Program-made: the position numbers and the translations under genes
The notes under the pieces: generated by a model
The model's database searches: none
What the model saw: only the letters and a program-made list of their open reading frames with translations
What the model was told of the DNA's origin: nothing
DNA from: a virus
Length of the DNA: 64,000 nt
IMG/VR virus record: IMGVR_UViG_3300027832_000011
Location: 1-64,000 of that record
Direction: 5' to 3' (one strand)
In this document: positions 31,838-40,845 of the stretch, one piece after another
Layout of the letters: each line of letters begins with the position of its first letter
How positions within the stretch are numbered: the first letter of the stretch is position 1

Positions 31838-33094
31838 CTATTTTCGATAAAACATGTTTTTAGTGTCTCCGTTAACATTAAACATATCACCGTCTATTCT
31901 ATTAACCGAATTCTTGATATCGGGTATTGAGGTTGGGAAACCTCTATCACGTTCATTAATCTCTCTTATTTCCTTGATATCATCCCTCTGAACCTTCCTA
32001 GTCTTATTTAAAATATCAACAATACTATCAATTAATTCCTCATTTACAACCTCATTTACAACCTCACTATCTAAGTTTACAGCCTCATTTACAACCTCAT
32101 TTACAACCTCATTTACAACCTCATTTGTAACCTCTTCATCTAATTTTATAGTCTTACTAGTAAGTTCATTAAAATGTTCTACACTCTTGAAAGTATCGAT
32201 AGGTTCATCAATCAAATTATTATCCTCTTCTATTGTTAAAGTATCAAAATCTAATTTGGTTTCTTTAATCTCACCTACATTTTTATTTGCTTCAGGTTTG
32301 ACCAATAAAGCTTTTCTATTCTTATCGAAAACCCAATTAGTTGCTATTACCAATGCAATGGCTAAAGGGTCGAATACGAATATTAGTAATAGTATAAAAT
32401 AATTAACTATCTTATCCATAGATGTGTTAGTTAACTCTGAAATATATTTTAAAGGGCCTATCTCCCCAGCAACCTTGGAGTTACCTACTATTTTAAATTT
32501 TTCATTTTTTAATGATGAAATTGAATCTAATAGTTTGTTATTTTCAGAAACTAAATTATCAATTTCTGAATTCATAGTTTGTATTTCAGAACTAGCTTGT
32601 TTAATATCATTTCTTATCGCCCAACTATTCTTACCCAAGTCTAATCTATTTTCTTGACTAACTCTAGAGTTATTCAATTGATTAACACGCTTAGATTTCA
32701 ACTCAACTAATTTATTATTTGAGCTTACCTTACTATCAAATTGTCTAATCTTATTATCATATAAATTAGATTCCCCATTTAACATGTCTAAATTATTCGC
32801 TGTAATTTGATATGCGTTAGATAGGAATCCATAAATACCAGCAGAGGTTATCGTGACTAGCACGGCAACCCCTGTTGTTAAATATATTTTTAATGATTTA
32901 CTTATCTCTTTCCAATATATATGTAAAAAACTAGTGGCGATTATTTTACTAAACTCTAGTGCTGATGCCATTATAATAACAGCTAAACTAGCTCCAGCAA
33001 ATAATTGACTAAGACCATATACAGAGAAAAAAGCTGCGCAACCAGCTACTAATAAAGCTGATAATCCGAGTAAATATCCAAAATGTAACTTCAT
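31838..33094 (-). CDS. Membrane protein with coiled coil and a VNEV repeat
   Basis: A 418-residue protein. Membrane spans lie at about residues 5-25, 30-50, 68-92 and 232-250. Between the third and fourth span is a long coiled coil (residues about 100-220, KRVNQLNNSRVSQENR). The cytoplasmic C-terminal tail carries a tandem repeat of V-V-N-E (near residue 340) encoded by 12-bp repeats. No family recognised. Its size and plan resemble a membrane anchor or take-over protein. Confidence 0.55.
   Translation of the reverse strand: MKLHFGYLLGLSALLVAGCAAFFSVYGLSQLFAGASLAVIIMASALEFSKIIATSFLHIYWKEISKSLKIYLTTGVAVLVTITSAGIYGFLSNAYQITANNLDMLNGESNLYDNKIRQFDSKVSSNNKLVELKSKRVNQLNNSRVSQENRLDLGKNSWAIRNDIKQASSEIQTMNSEIDNLVSENNKLLDSISSLKNEKFKIVGNSKVAGEIGPLKYISELTNTSMDKIVNYFILLLIFVFDPLAIALVIATNWVFDKNRKALLVKPEANKNVGEIKETKLDFDTLTIEEDNNLIDEPIDTFKSVEHFNELTSKTIKLDEEVTNEVVNEVVNEVVNEAVNLDSEVVNEVVNEELIDSIVDILNKTRKVQRDDIKEIREINERDRGFPTSIPDIKNSVNRIDGDMFNVNGDTKNMFYRK
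32038..32132 (-). repeat. 12-bp tandem repeat encoding V-N-E-V units
   Basis: catttacaacct is repeated about 6 times, interrupted once by cactatctaagtttacagc. Each unit encodes a VNEV-type tetrapeptide in the tail of the membrane protein. Such in-frame repeats change length by replication slippage. Confidence 0.8.
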
Positions 33095-33095
33095 A

Positions 33096-33941
33096 TTATT
33101 TATCTAATATTTTTTGTAAATTTATTGTGTTATGTCTAAGCTTTCTAATAGCCTTTTCTTTAATTTGTCTAATCCTCTCTTTAGTAAGATTAAACTTATC
33201 ACCAATATCTTCCAAGGTCATAGGTTCGTATTCATAGTCTAGACCAAAATAAAAGCTGATGATTTCTCTCTCCCTAACATTCAAAACTTTTAATGTTTCA
33301 ATTAAAGCATTTCTTAGTTTATCGCTATCAGTTTTATTGATTATTAAATCCTCGATATTTATATCATCGGATATTAAATCAGATAACTCATCACCATCTT
33401 CATTTATATAATCATTCAAAGAGCTACAAGAGGAAACGTTAATCTCCTCGAATATTAAATTTTCACCATTAAAGTCAATCTCTTCATTATCCGTTGGTAG
33501 TCTCCCATTCTCGAACTCAAAACTAGCCATATGTTTTTTAGTTAAGTTAATCTTACTAATAACATTAACTGGTAACCTAATCGTTCTACCATGCTCATTT
33601 AGATATTGCATGATAGATTGTTTAATCCAATATACAGCATATGAAATAAATCTAAAACCTCTAGTTGGGTCAAACCTATAGGCTGCTTTTATTAACCCAT
33701 AATTACCCTCATTGATTAAATCACTAAATAAAACACCACTATTCTGATATTCTTTAGCTACTGAAATCACAAATTTTAAATTTGCCTCAACTAATTCGTT
33801 AACAGCTTTTTCATCACCACTCTGGATTCTATTACCTAACTCCACTTCTTCGTCAATTGTTAATAAATCAACTTTTTTAATTTCCTTAAAATACTTAATC
33901 ACACTATCAGTATTATCAAGATTAACATAATTACTCCTCAT
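33096..33941 (-). CDS. RNA polymerase sigma factor, sigma-70 family
   Basis: A 281-residue sigma factor. Region 1.2/2 includes NLKFVISVAKEYQ, DLINEGNYGLIKAAYRFDP and FRFISYAVYWIKQSIMQYL. Region 4 has a helix-turn-helix with MTLEDIGDKFNLTKERIRQI and EKAIRKLR. It resembles primary or group-2 sigmas rather than ECF. In a phage it would redirect host RNA polymerase to phage promoters, possibly late genes, since the TATATTTG box is not seen in the virion module. It lies 2 bp before the membrane gene. Confidence 0.93.
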   Translation of the reverse strand: MRSNYVNLDNTDSVIKYFKEIKKVDLLTIDEEVELGNRIQSGDEKAVNELVEANLKFVISVAKEYQNSGVLFSDLINEGNYGLIKAAYRFDPTRGFRFISYAVYWIKQSIMQYLNEHGRTIRLPVNVISKINLTKKHMASFEFENGRLPTDNEEIDFNGENLIFEEINVSSCSSLNDYINEDGDELSDLISDDINIEDLIINKTDSDKLRNALIETLKVLNVREREIISFYFGLDYEYEPMTLEDIGDKFNLTKERIRQIKEKAIRKLRHNTINLQKILDK

Positions 33942-34011
33942 TAAATTAATTAATTAATTTTACCTTATACTTAACTATATAACATACTAAATGTTACATA
34001 AAAGTAAAGAT

Positions 34012-34530
34012 TTATTTTTTTATACTGTTTAATTTAACTAGTAAGTTTTTATCATACTCAGTTAAATTAAAAAAGCCTTTATCTAATAATAAATCTATTG
34101 ATTCCTCAATTTCAGAATCTGTCATAAACCTAATGTCTAAATTTGAACCTTTAGTGTTTACTGATTTAAAAATTGGGGTTTCAGTTGTTGTGGCACTGAA
34201 TGGATTACCATTTAAATCATCGTAAGATTCTGAAATGTCTACTGTGTTTATGTAATCAATGTAATCACCGAAAAGATGCTCATCGAATTTCTTACTACCT
34301 AATGAAACACTTAAAGTTTTCTTATTTATTTCCGAAATGAAAAAAGTTCTTCCCTCAATAGAGTTTAAATAAGTTTTAATCTCATTACAATTTAACCCTG
34401 ATTTAAATGTGCTCATAAAAACGTTTTTAGCGTTTATATATTTTGGGTGACCTTCAGAAATTTCTAATAAATCCTCTTTAATACCATCAATAGCACCTAA
34501 ACTAACTAACAAATAATTTTTTAAACCCAT
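34012..34530 (-). CDS. Hypothetical protein
   Basis: A 172-residue protein (MGLKNYLLVSLGAIDGIKED), mixed alpha/beta. No family recognised. It is a monocistronic or leading gene with its own TATATTTG promoter. Confidence 0.55.
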   Translation of the reverse strand: MGLKNYLLVSLGAIDGIKEDLLEISEGHPKYINAKNVFMSTFKSGLNCNEIKTYLNSIEGRTFFISEINKKTLSVSLGSKKFDEHLFGDYIDYINTVDISESYDDLNGNPFSATTTETPIFKSVNTKGSNLDIRFMTDSEIEESIDLLLDKGFFNLTEYDKNLLVKLNSIKK

Positions 34531-34553
34531 ATTCCTTATCTTTATTATTAATA

Positions 34554-34561
34554 CAAATATA
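34554..34561 (-). promoter_or_regulatory. Phage promoter box TATATTTG (gene 34012)
   Basis: TATATTTG on the minus strand, 24 bp before the ATG at 34530 and just after the end of the split ATPase gene. Confidence 0.65.
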
Positions 34562-34573
34562 CATATAAAATTC

Positions 34574-36811
34574 TTACTTAACGTATATTTCTGATATATT
34601 ATCAGTTTTGGTTATTGATATTATATTGTCAGACCAATCTTTCACAATGTCGTTGTGTGTGATTAAAAATACAATCTCGTACATGTCACGTATCTTCTCA
34701 AACATTGGTTTCAATTTTTCAATATTAATATCAGCTATTTTACCCAAAACTTCGTCAAACGTAATGAAATTTGGCATTGGTAGGTGTGACATCTTACCTA
34801 AAACACATCTTAAAGCCAAACTAGCTATGGTTCTTTCTAAACCACTACCAGATTTTAAAGGTTTTAAAATATCATCCTTTTCTAATAAATACTCAACTTC
34901 GTTTTTTGAGTTAATAATTAATTCAATATTAAAATCACAAGACTCATCAAGTAATCTATATAACTCAGAATTTATGATAGGTAATACTGACCTTAACACT
35001 AGTTTACTAATACCCTTTTTACCAACCATTTCAATGTAAACTTTAAATATCTTATCAACCTCTTCCTCGTTCTTAATCTTGGAAACTAAAACATTGTTTT
35101 TCTCAATTAATAATTTCTTATCCCTTAATAAAGTTTCAATCTCACTTATTTTTTTAAGTAATTCAGATTTATTATATTCCTCAATCTGAATATCAGATTT
35201 AATCTTAGAAACCATCAAATCAACGTCTAAGTTAAATTCTATGGAATCTTTATTTAAGTTATACTCAGTTAAAAGTTTATTTTGGTCAACATAATCAACC
35301 TTTAATTGCGCTAACTCCAATTCATTTTTACCAAGTAGGTTTTCTAACCTCATTCGCCTATCAACTAATAATTTATTTGTATTTAAATCCTCAATAACCT
35401 TATTAATTTCAATTAATTTAGCTTCAAATTTTATAATATCACCAATTTTAATAAGTAATAACGCCTTATTATCTTTTATCTCAGTAGAATGGTCCACATC
35501 CTCTAACGGTCTACTACATGTAGGGCATAACTCACCATTTTCCAAATCTGAAACCAACTTTTCAATTCTAAGTTTATCCAGACCAGAATTTGATATTTCA
35601 TTATTTATAATCGCTCTATCCTCAATTAATTTAAAATATTTAGATTCATCATAATCAACAGCTAATAATGATTTAATCTCAACATTTAAATTTGCAATCT
35701 CAACATTTTTATTTTTACCAGCCAAACCAATAGCTGATAATTTACTCTCTAAAGTATCTGGGTTTAGAATTGATATTTTCTCATTAACATTCTTTTTGGA
35801 TGATAATTTAATGTCTTTAGATTCATTTAAATTACTAAGCTTGCCATTTAATACTCCCATAGTTTCGTTTTGATTACTAAATGCAATATCTAGTAACTCA
35901 ATTTTCTCACCACAATCATTTATCTCATCAAATAATGTTGTAATATCATAAATATTAGCAGTTTTAGTTTTAGCAAATTCATTGTACATATCCCTAGCTG
36001 ATTTTTCTTTCAACTCAATTATTTCAAGACCAATGAATTTAGTTAATAATTTACCACTCTCAGTTGGTGTTGAGTCGATTAAATCCTCAAGGTTACCACC
36101 AGTTGCTAATATTGTAATATCAAAATCTTTCTCAGAACCAATCGTATTTTGAATTGTCATAGTTGAAGCCTTGCTATCCTCATCATTCAATAAAACCTCA
36201 TCACCATCTGGTAATAACTCAAAATAATTAAGTTGATTCTTCACAGCCCAACCACCTTCTTTTTTAAGCGTTCTACTCATCTTTCTCTCGATTATAATTT
36301 CCTTACCATCGAATTCAATCATCCCTCTAACCTTCAACTCATTTTCATCGGTATATGAGTTAAAAATTTGTTCATTCTTATCAGTTTTAGTTGTTCTACC
36401 AAAAAATAAGAATTTTAATGCGTCAACACTAAAAGTTGTATTATGTGAAACTATACCATTGGAGTAGTATTGATGAACTTCAGCCACTTGAATGTCATAT
36501 AATGTATCTTTGGAAGACATCAACTCAATGGATTTAACGTTAGACATCCCATTAACTGTTTGAATCGACTCACCAACCTCAACTTCCTTTAAAAGAACGA
36601 AATCCCCATCCTCTTTTTTTAACCTATGGTAATCAGCACCCTCAACGTATTTACCATCTTCAAGTTCACAACGATATACATCAGCATTTTCTTCGGTTAT
36701 ACCACACCAAGTTATATCTTTATATCCATATGGTGTCTCAACCTTAAAGTTTAAATCACCATATTTTTCATATATAGAATTTAATTCACCAATTGTTATT
36801 TCTTTATTCAT
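34574..36811 (-). CDS. C-terminal intein half plus C-terminal part of an SbcC/gp46-like ATPase
   Basis: A 745-residue protein. Residues 1-124 are an intein C-part without endonuclease: block B (GADYHRLKKEDGDF), then block F LYDIQVAEVHQYYSNGIVSHN ending at His123-Asn124, followed by Thr125 as the +1 residue. Residues 125 onward continue an SMC-like ATPase (TTFSVDALKFLFF) with a long coiled coil, the zinc-hook motif CPTCSRPL, the signature KSGSGLERTIASLALR and Walker B FITFDEVLGK. Trans-splicing with the partner at 36839 would restore GGK|TTF, the Walker A loop. It would then pair with the SbcD/gp47 nuclease to process DNA ends. Confidence 0.88.
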   Translation of the reverse strand: MNKEITIGELNSIYEKYGDLNFKVETPYGYKDITWCGITEENADVYRCELEDGKYVEGADYHRLKKEDGDFVLLKEVEVGESIQTVNGMSNVKSIELMSSKDTLYDIQVAEVHQYYSNGIVSHNTTFSVDALKFLFFGRTTKTDKNEQIFNSYTDENELKVRGMIEFDGKEIIIERKMSRTLKKEGGWAVKNQLNYFELLPDGDEVLLNDEDSKASTMTIQNTIGSEKDFDITILATGGNLEDLIDSTPTESGKLLTKFIGLEIIELKEKSARDMYNEFAKTKTANIYDITTLFDEINDCGEKIELLDIAFSNQNETMGVLNGKLSNLNESKDIKLSSKKNVNEKISILNPDTLESKLSAIGLAGKNKNVEIANLNVEIKSLLAVDYDESKYFKLIEDRAIINNEISNSGLDKLRIEKLVSDLENGELCPTCSRPLEDVDHSTEIKDNKALLLIKIGDIIKFEAKLIEINKVIEDLNTNKLLVDRRMRLENLLGKNELELAQLKVDYVDQNKLLTEYNLNKDSIEFNLDVDLMVSKIKSDIQIEEYNKSELLKKISEIETLLRDKKLLIEKNNVLVSKIKNEEEVDKIFKVYIEMVGKKGISKLVLRSVLPIINSELYRLLDESCDFNIELIINSKNEVEYLLEKDDILKPLKSGSGLERTIASLALRCVLGKMSHLPMPNFITFDEVLGKIADINIEKLKPMFEKIRDMYEIVFLITHNDIVKDWSDNIISITKTDNISEIYVK

Positions 36812-36838
36812 TTATTTTCTTCTTAAAATTATCGTTAA

Positions 36839-37417
36839 TTATTTCAATTCATCTGGTAGGAAACCTAGTTTTTTTACTATGTCATCAACATTATAACTAA
36901 TTTTTATGTTAGTGTTTGCCCTAACGCATTTACCACCTTGATTTGATGGGTTTGACGTTACAACATTAAGCCCTTTTAAATTAGCGAATGATATGAAGTT
37001 TTGTTTTGGACCATAACATAAGAAATTGTTTAACATTAACCACTTCAAATTCCAAGACCTATGTGTTTTTTGTGTTAAATCAATATTTAATGAATTATTT
37101 ACCTTATCATCTAATTTCATTAACCTATCTAAATCAACACTTTTAGCTTCCCTAACGAACCATTCCTTCATCAAGCTACGTTGATATGAAATATCCATTA
37201 TATTATCAATAGAAGCTCCTTTAACCTCTATTAACTCACCTTTAGAATTTACCTTAAAAGGTCTGAAAATTATATTAACGTTATTTTTATCAACCCCGTA
37301 TTTTTTTGCGAAATCATTTCTAACTTTAATTTTATTCTCACGACTGTAATTCTCACCTTTATCACCCCAATGTACTTTAATTTTAGCACTTTGAGGAATA
37401 TTTATAATTTTATTCAT
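36839..37417 (-). CDS. N-terminal part of the SbcC/gp46-like ATPase plus N-terminal intein half
   Basis: A 192-residue protein started at MNKIINIPQSAKIK. Residues 1-163 are the N-terminal ATPase extein ending NPSNQGGK. Residues 164-192 are a 29-residue intein N-part: CVRANTNIKISYNVDDI, to GFLPDELK. Cys164 is the intein's first residue. The gene stops, and the C-half gene starts 27 bp later with its own ATG. The 29-residue N-part is short, as in atypically split phage inteins (for example the AceL type). A frameshift or stop inside one intein is the alternative; the frames differ and both ends are clean. Confidence 0.85.
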   Translation of the reverse strand: MNKIINIPQSAKIKVHWGDKGENYSRENKIKVRNDFAKKYGVDKNNVNIIFRPFKVNSKGELIEVKGASIDNIMDISYQRSLMKEWFVREAKSVDLDRLMKLDDKVNNSLNIDLTQKTHRSWNLKWLMLNNFLCYGPKQNFISFANLKGLNVVTSNPSNQGGKCVRANTNIKISYNVDDIVKKLGFLPDELK

Positions 37418-37670
37418 CTTCTCCGTAAATATTTTTATTAACCTTATTAACCTTATTAATTTTAACACTTTCAATTTTAATCACGTCAATAACCTTTGGT
37501 GGTTCCACTTTTTTGTTTTTAATCGGTATTGTAACTCTATGTCCATACTTAATACTATTAAAACCAACCCTAATAGCTTTACTGATGAATAATGTTGTGT
37601 CTAAAACATCATTCAACTCACAATATTCTTTAATATCACTAATTAACTTATCATCAATCTCTATTAACAT
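37410..37670 (-). CDS. Hypothetical protein, possible ribbon-helix-helix
   Basis: An 86-residue protein (MLIEIDDKLISDIKEYCELN). The first 40 residues have a strand-helix-helix pattern like ribbon-helix-helix regulators. The C-terminus is Lys/Val-rich with NKVNKVNKN repeats. It sits between gp47- and gp46-like genes, overlapping each by a few bases. Confidence 0.45.
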   Translation of the reverse strand: MLIEIDDKLISDIKEYCELNDVLDTTLFISKAIRVGFNSIKYGHRVTIPIKNKKVEPPKVIDVIKIESVKINKVNKVNKNIYGEDE

Positions 37671-38482
37671 TATTCGTTTATTAATTTTTCAACATTATTT
37701 TGAACATCATCAACCGAAGTTATTTTAAAATGGTAGAACGAATAATCATTTTCTAACTCATAATCAACATTACTTTTAGTGTTAACATCCCAAATTGTAT
37801 AACCATGTTTAGATACCGTTTCACCAAAATTTTGTTGGATTAATGAACCAGAAAACTTAATTGGGATACCATTATGGTTGAACTCACTGCGTTTGTGTAT
37901 GTCACCTAACAATACCATATCACAACCATCAAAATATTCTAATGACGTACCATGTTCAAATTCATAACCAACATCAGTTTTAGCACCAATTATTGGACCG
38001 TGAAATAAACCAACGTATGTTTTATCACCATATTTAGCTCTACCATCTTCTATGTTCGGTCTAGCGTTTTCTTCGAAAATAGAGTAATTACACCAAACAA
38101 TGTTCTCATCTGGATAACATATACTTTCTTTTAAATAACTAATATTATTATTATCCAATAATTGAATCATTGGTGATATTGAATCTAACCTATCTTTGTT
38201 ATTCTCTAATAAATCGTGATTACCAGCTATTATCACAACTGGTGCTATCTTTGAAAGTTTAGTTAGAAAATCGCAACATAGGATTAATTGCTCATTTGAA
38301 ATTGTTATTTTTTGGTGAACTAAATCACCAGCTACAACGATTCTAACCTCATTATACTCAAAACCTAACATATACTCTCTTAGTTTAATATAAAGCTTAT
38401 TAAAAGATTCGTTATACTCCGTGTGTAATTTATAGGTCCTAATATGTATGTCAGCTAAGTGTATTATTGATTTAATTACCAT
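37670..38482 (-). CDS. SbcD/gp47-like DNA exonuclease subunit
   Basis: A 270-residue metallophosphoesterase started at MVIKSIIHLADIH. Motifs: HLADIHIRTYK (residues 7-17), VAGDLVHQ, IIAGNHDLLEN, LFHGPI and LLGDIHKRS, as in SbcD, Mre11 and T4 gp47. It processes DNA ends with the gp46-like ATPase encoded just downstream. A shorter C-terminal cap than SbcD is normal in phages. A TTG six bases further upstream is not preferred. Confidence 0.92.
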   Translation of the reverse strand: MVIKSIIHLADIHIRTYKLHTEYNESFNKLYIKLREYMLGFEYNEVRIVVAGDLVHQKITISNEQLILCCDFLTKLSKIAPVVIIAGNHDLLENNKDRLDSISPMIQLLDNNNISYLKESICYPDENIVWCNYSIFEENARPNIEDGRAKYGDKTYVGLFHGPIIGAKTDVGYEFEHGTSLEYFDGCDMVLLGDIHKRSEFNHNGIPIKFSGSLIQQNFGETVSKHGYTIWDVNTKSNVDYELENDYSFYHFKITSVDDVQNNVEKLINE

Positions 38483-39119
38483 ACCCAACTAATTTTAATA
38501 CCCTAACTTCATTTCTATTAGTAAGGGAAATTAAATTATCACCTATATTAGAGTTAACCTTAATTTTTATCTTATTTAAATAATAAGAGTTATCAATTAA
38601 CATAACTAATTTTTCATTATCTAAAACTCTAAATGTTTTTTCACTTATGACAGCAAAATCAATCGGTGAGCCAGAATCATTTGAAAGGTTATTATTTATA
38701 GAGTCTACCATCTCAATAATGGTTTGGTTCGATAATAGTTTATCGTGCATGTAGTCAGACTCACTATCCATCTCAATTAGTGTGTCCAAGAAACCAATTT
38801 CCCATTGTAAAACCCAATCACCGTCAACATATGTTTTAGATAATGGTTTATCTAAAACAATTACAACACCTAACTCTAAATCATTGAAAATACCTTCTAA
38901 GATTTTAATGTCCACGTTAAATAATTTAGTACTACCCTTTTTAATCCTACCATTAACAACTTCTTTACCATTGTAAAAGTTAATTGGTTCTACGTTGTCA
39001 TTCTCAATATCATATGAGAATATTGGTTTATCTATAAACCTAACCTTACTCATATTAACCCCATTGTCTGATAACATCTCGCTGTAATCAGAAACTAATT
39101 TTAAAAATTCTTTTTCCAT
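38472..39119 (-). CDS. Hypothetical protein
   Basis: A 215-residue acidic protein (MEKEFLKLVSDYSEMLSDN). Alternating beta and helix with Asp/Asn-rich turns. No family recognised. It overlaps the gp47-like gene and lies in the recombination operon. Confidence 0.5.
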   Translation of the reverse strand: MEKEFLKLVSDYSEMLSDNGVNMSKVRFIDKPIFSYDIENDNVEPINFYNGKEVVNGRIKKGSTKLFNVDIKILEGIFNDLELGVVIVLDKPLSKTYVDGDWVLQWEIGFLDTLIEMDSESDYMHDKLLSNQTIIEMVDSINNNLSNDSGSPIDFAVISEKTFRVLDNEKLVMLIDNSYYLNKIKIKVNSNIGDNLISLTNRNEVRVLKLVGYGN

Positions 39120-39122
39120 AAT

Positions 39123-40775
39123 TTATTTATATAATTGTGTGTACTTGTGTATGTCTAGCAATTTTTTAGCGTCAGACTTTAAATACATTACTGGTATCTT
39201 TTCAAACACCTCATTTACTTTATCCCAATATCCAATCCATATTTGTCTACATTTCATACCAGTTTCCATTTCACACATCAAAGCGTAAGTACTTAATTGC
39301 ATTGAATATATAGAATATTGGCAGTCTTGGAGATGGTCAAAAGGTTTGTTTAGTGTTTTATAACCAAATTTATTGAAGAAATTGAATTCCTTATTTGTGT
39401 TATGTGTTACACTAAAACTAAACCCATATAAAAAAGTACTAGTTAAACTTCCCACTTCGATACATCTAGTTGGCACTGATTCTACTTTACTAACCCTAAT
39501 AATATTTTTAAATGTTTTATTATTATACTCAACATTTAACACCTCTTTACTTAAAAATGGGTTTAAATTATCTGTACTAAAGCAAATATCAATTACGTCA
39601 ACAATTTCACCATTAACCTTTTTATTATATTTAATAACAGTTGTTTTAATACCTAGTGAAGACGCTAACTTATTAAATTCATTTCCTTGCCACTCTATAG
39701 TTGTTGACATAACAAATCTTTTACGTGACTTGTTATAATGACCATTAACATCCATAAACCCACGTAATAAACCCACACGTTGTTCATATGATGACATAAA
39801 AAATGTATCTGGTATACGTTTATCATTTACCAAATTTAATTCTAACCAAACATTTTCATCAACGATTATCGTTTTGGTAATATCTTTATCCCCATCACAT
39901 AACCAAACACCCAATAAATAAGGGTCTAAAGGTAAATCAATGTGTTGATTATCCAAAGCTTTACATATTTTAACCTTAGGTATTTTATATGACCATCTTT
40001 TAGTACCTAACTTATTAGTGTGTTCAAATAATTCTTCTGATGTCATAACTTTATCAGTTAAATTCCCACTACGCATAAATGAAACCAACCATCTATGCTC
40101 ATGGTCAGATATTATTACTTCACCATTATCAAATTCAATTTCAAAACAATCTTTATTTTTTATTTCGGAAAAATGTAAAATATCACATAATTTACCATCC
40201 ATATCATAAACTTTATCACCATGTGATAAGCTAGCCATAGTTTTCCAACCATTATTAGTGAATATTGGTGTGTCTATTGGTAAACCTTTCCAATCCCCAA
40301 TATCAAAGTATGTTTCATTAATATCAATCTTTAAATCAGCAGTGCCAGCTAATTCGTACTCTTCTGAAAACATAATCCTCTCTGGGTATATTTCAATACC
40401 TTCATCAACCTCTAAATCTTCATAAGCTTTAATCACCTTCAATTCAAAAGGGTCGCTAGTGAAATACATTTTATTAGCTAATAGATATCTCTCAACTATT
40501 TCATGAACCATAGTACCGTATATATTAGCAGTGTCATTCAACTCTTGCCAATAATCTAATATTTGTTCTTTATTCATCCCAATATAAGCTGGGTTTTTTT
40601 TTGGGTTTGAGTCTGATTGTTTAGCGATATTACCAGCTATTCTATCACCCTCGAAATGAGGTTCTATTGAAGATAGAACTTTGGTTACCGATGTGAAACG
40701 CTTTCCACTCTCCCTATGAATATAAACATGTTCTATTGGTTCTAAATAGACCATACTTTTCTCAATTTTCGCCAT
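39123..40775 (-). CDS. PD-(D/E)XK nuclease interrupted by a LAGLIDADG intein
   Basis: A 550-residue precursor. The exteins (residues 1-163 and 460-550) form a RecB/Cas4-like nuclease: AGTADLKI (Asp146) and DIGDWK (Lys163). The insert, residues 164-459, is an intein: it starts GLPIDTPIFT, with B-block His in SDHEHRW. LAGLIDADG motifs LLGVWLCDGD (about 287-296) and LLRGFMDVNG (about 336-345) mark a homing endonuclease, and it ends SVTHN|T. Splicing gives DWK-TNKEF, the catalytic Lys-Thr of the nuclease. Gly at the first intein position is unusual. The mature nuclease is 254 residues, perhaps a DNA-end processing enzyme. Confidence 0.88.
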   Translation of the reverse strand: MAKIEKSMVYLEPIEHVYIHRESGKRFTSVTKVLSSIEPHFEGDRIAGNIAKQSDSNPKKNPAYIGMNKEQILDYWQELNDTANIYGTMVHEIVERYLLANKMYFTSDPFELKVIKAYEDLEVDEGIEIYPERIMFSEEYELAGTADLKIDINETYFDIGDWKGLPIDTPIFTNNGWKTMASLSHGDKVYDMDGKLCDILHFSEIKNKDCFEIEFDNGEVIISDHEHRWLVSFMRSGNLTDKVMTSEELFEHTNKLGTKRWSYKIPKVKICKALDNQHIDLPLDPYLLGVWLCDGDKDITKTIIVDENVWLELNLVNDKRIPDTFFMSSYEQRVGLLRGFMDVNGHYNKSRKRFVMSTTIEWQGNEFNKLASSLGIKTTVIKYNKKVNGEIVDVIDICFSTDNLNPFLSKEVLNVEYNNKTFKNIIRVSKVESVPTRCIEVGSLTSTFLYGFSFSVTHNTNKEFNFFNKFGYKTLNKPFDHLQDCQYSIYSMQLSTYALMCEMETGMKCRQIWIGYWDKVNEVFEKIPVMYLKSDAKKLLDIHKYTQLYK

Positions 40776-40794
40776 TATTGCTTTATTTTATCAC

Positions 40795-40802
40795 AAAAAT
40801 AC
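40795..40802 (-). promoter_or_regulatory. -7 promoter box TATTTTTG (intein nuclease gene)
   Basis: TATTTTTG on the minus strand, 20 bp before the ATG at 40775. It is the likely start of the transcription unit reading the nuclease, gp47-like and split gp46-like genes. Confidence 0.6.
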
Positions 40803-40845
40803 TAATCTTTTAATTAAAATCCAAGTATTTATATTAAAAGAAATT

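Noticed and set aside
36812-36838. The two gp46-like genes as one gene broken by a sequencing frameshift
   Set aside because: The upstream half ends cleanly after 29 intein residues and the downstream half has its own ATG and an intein body complete to His-Asn. A split intein explains all features better, though a read check is still useful.
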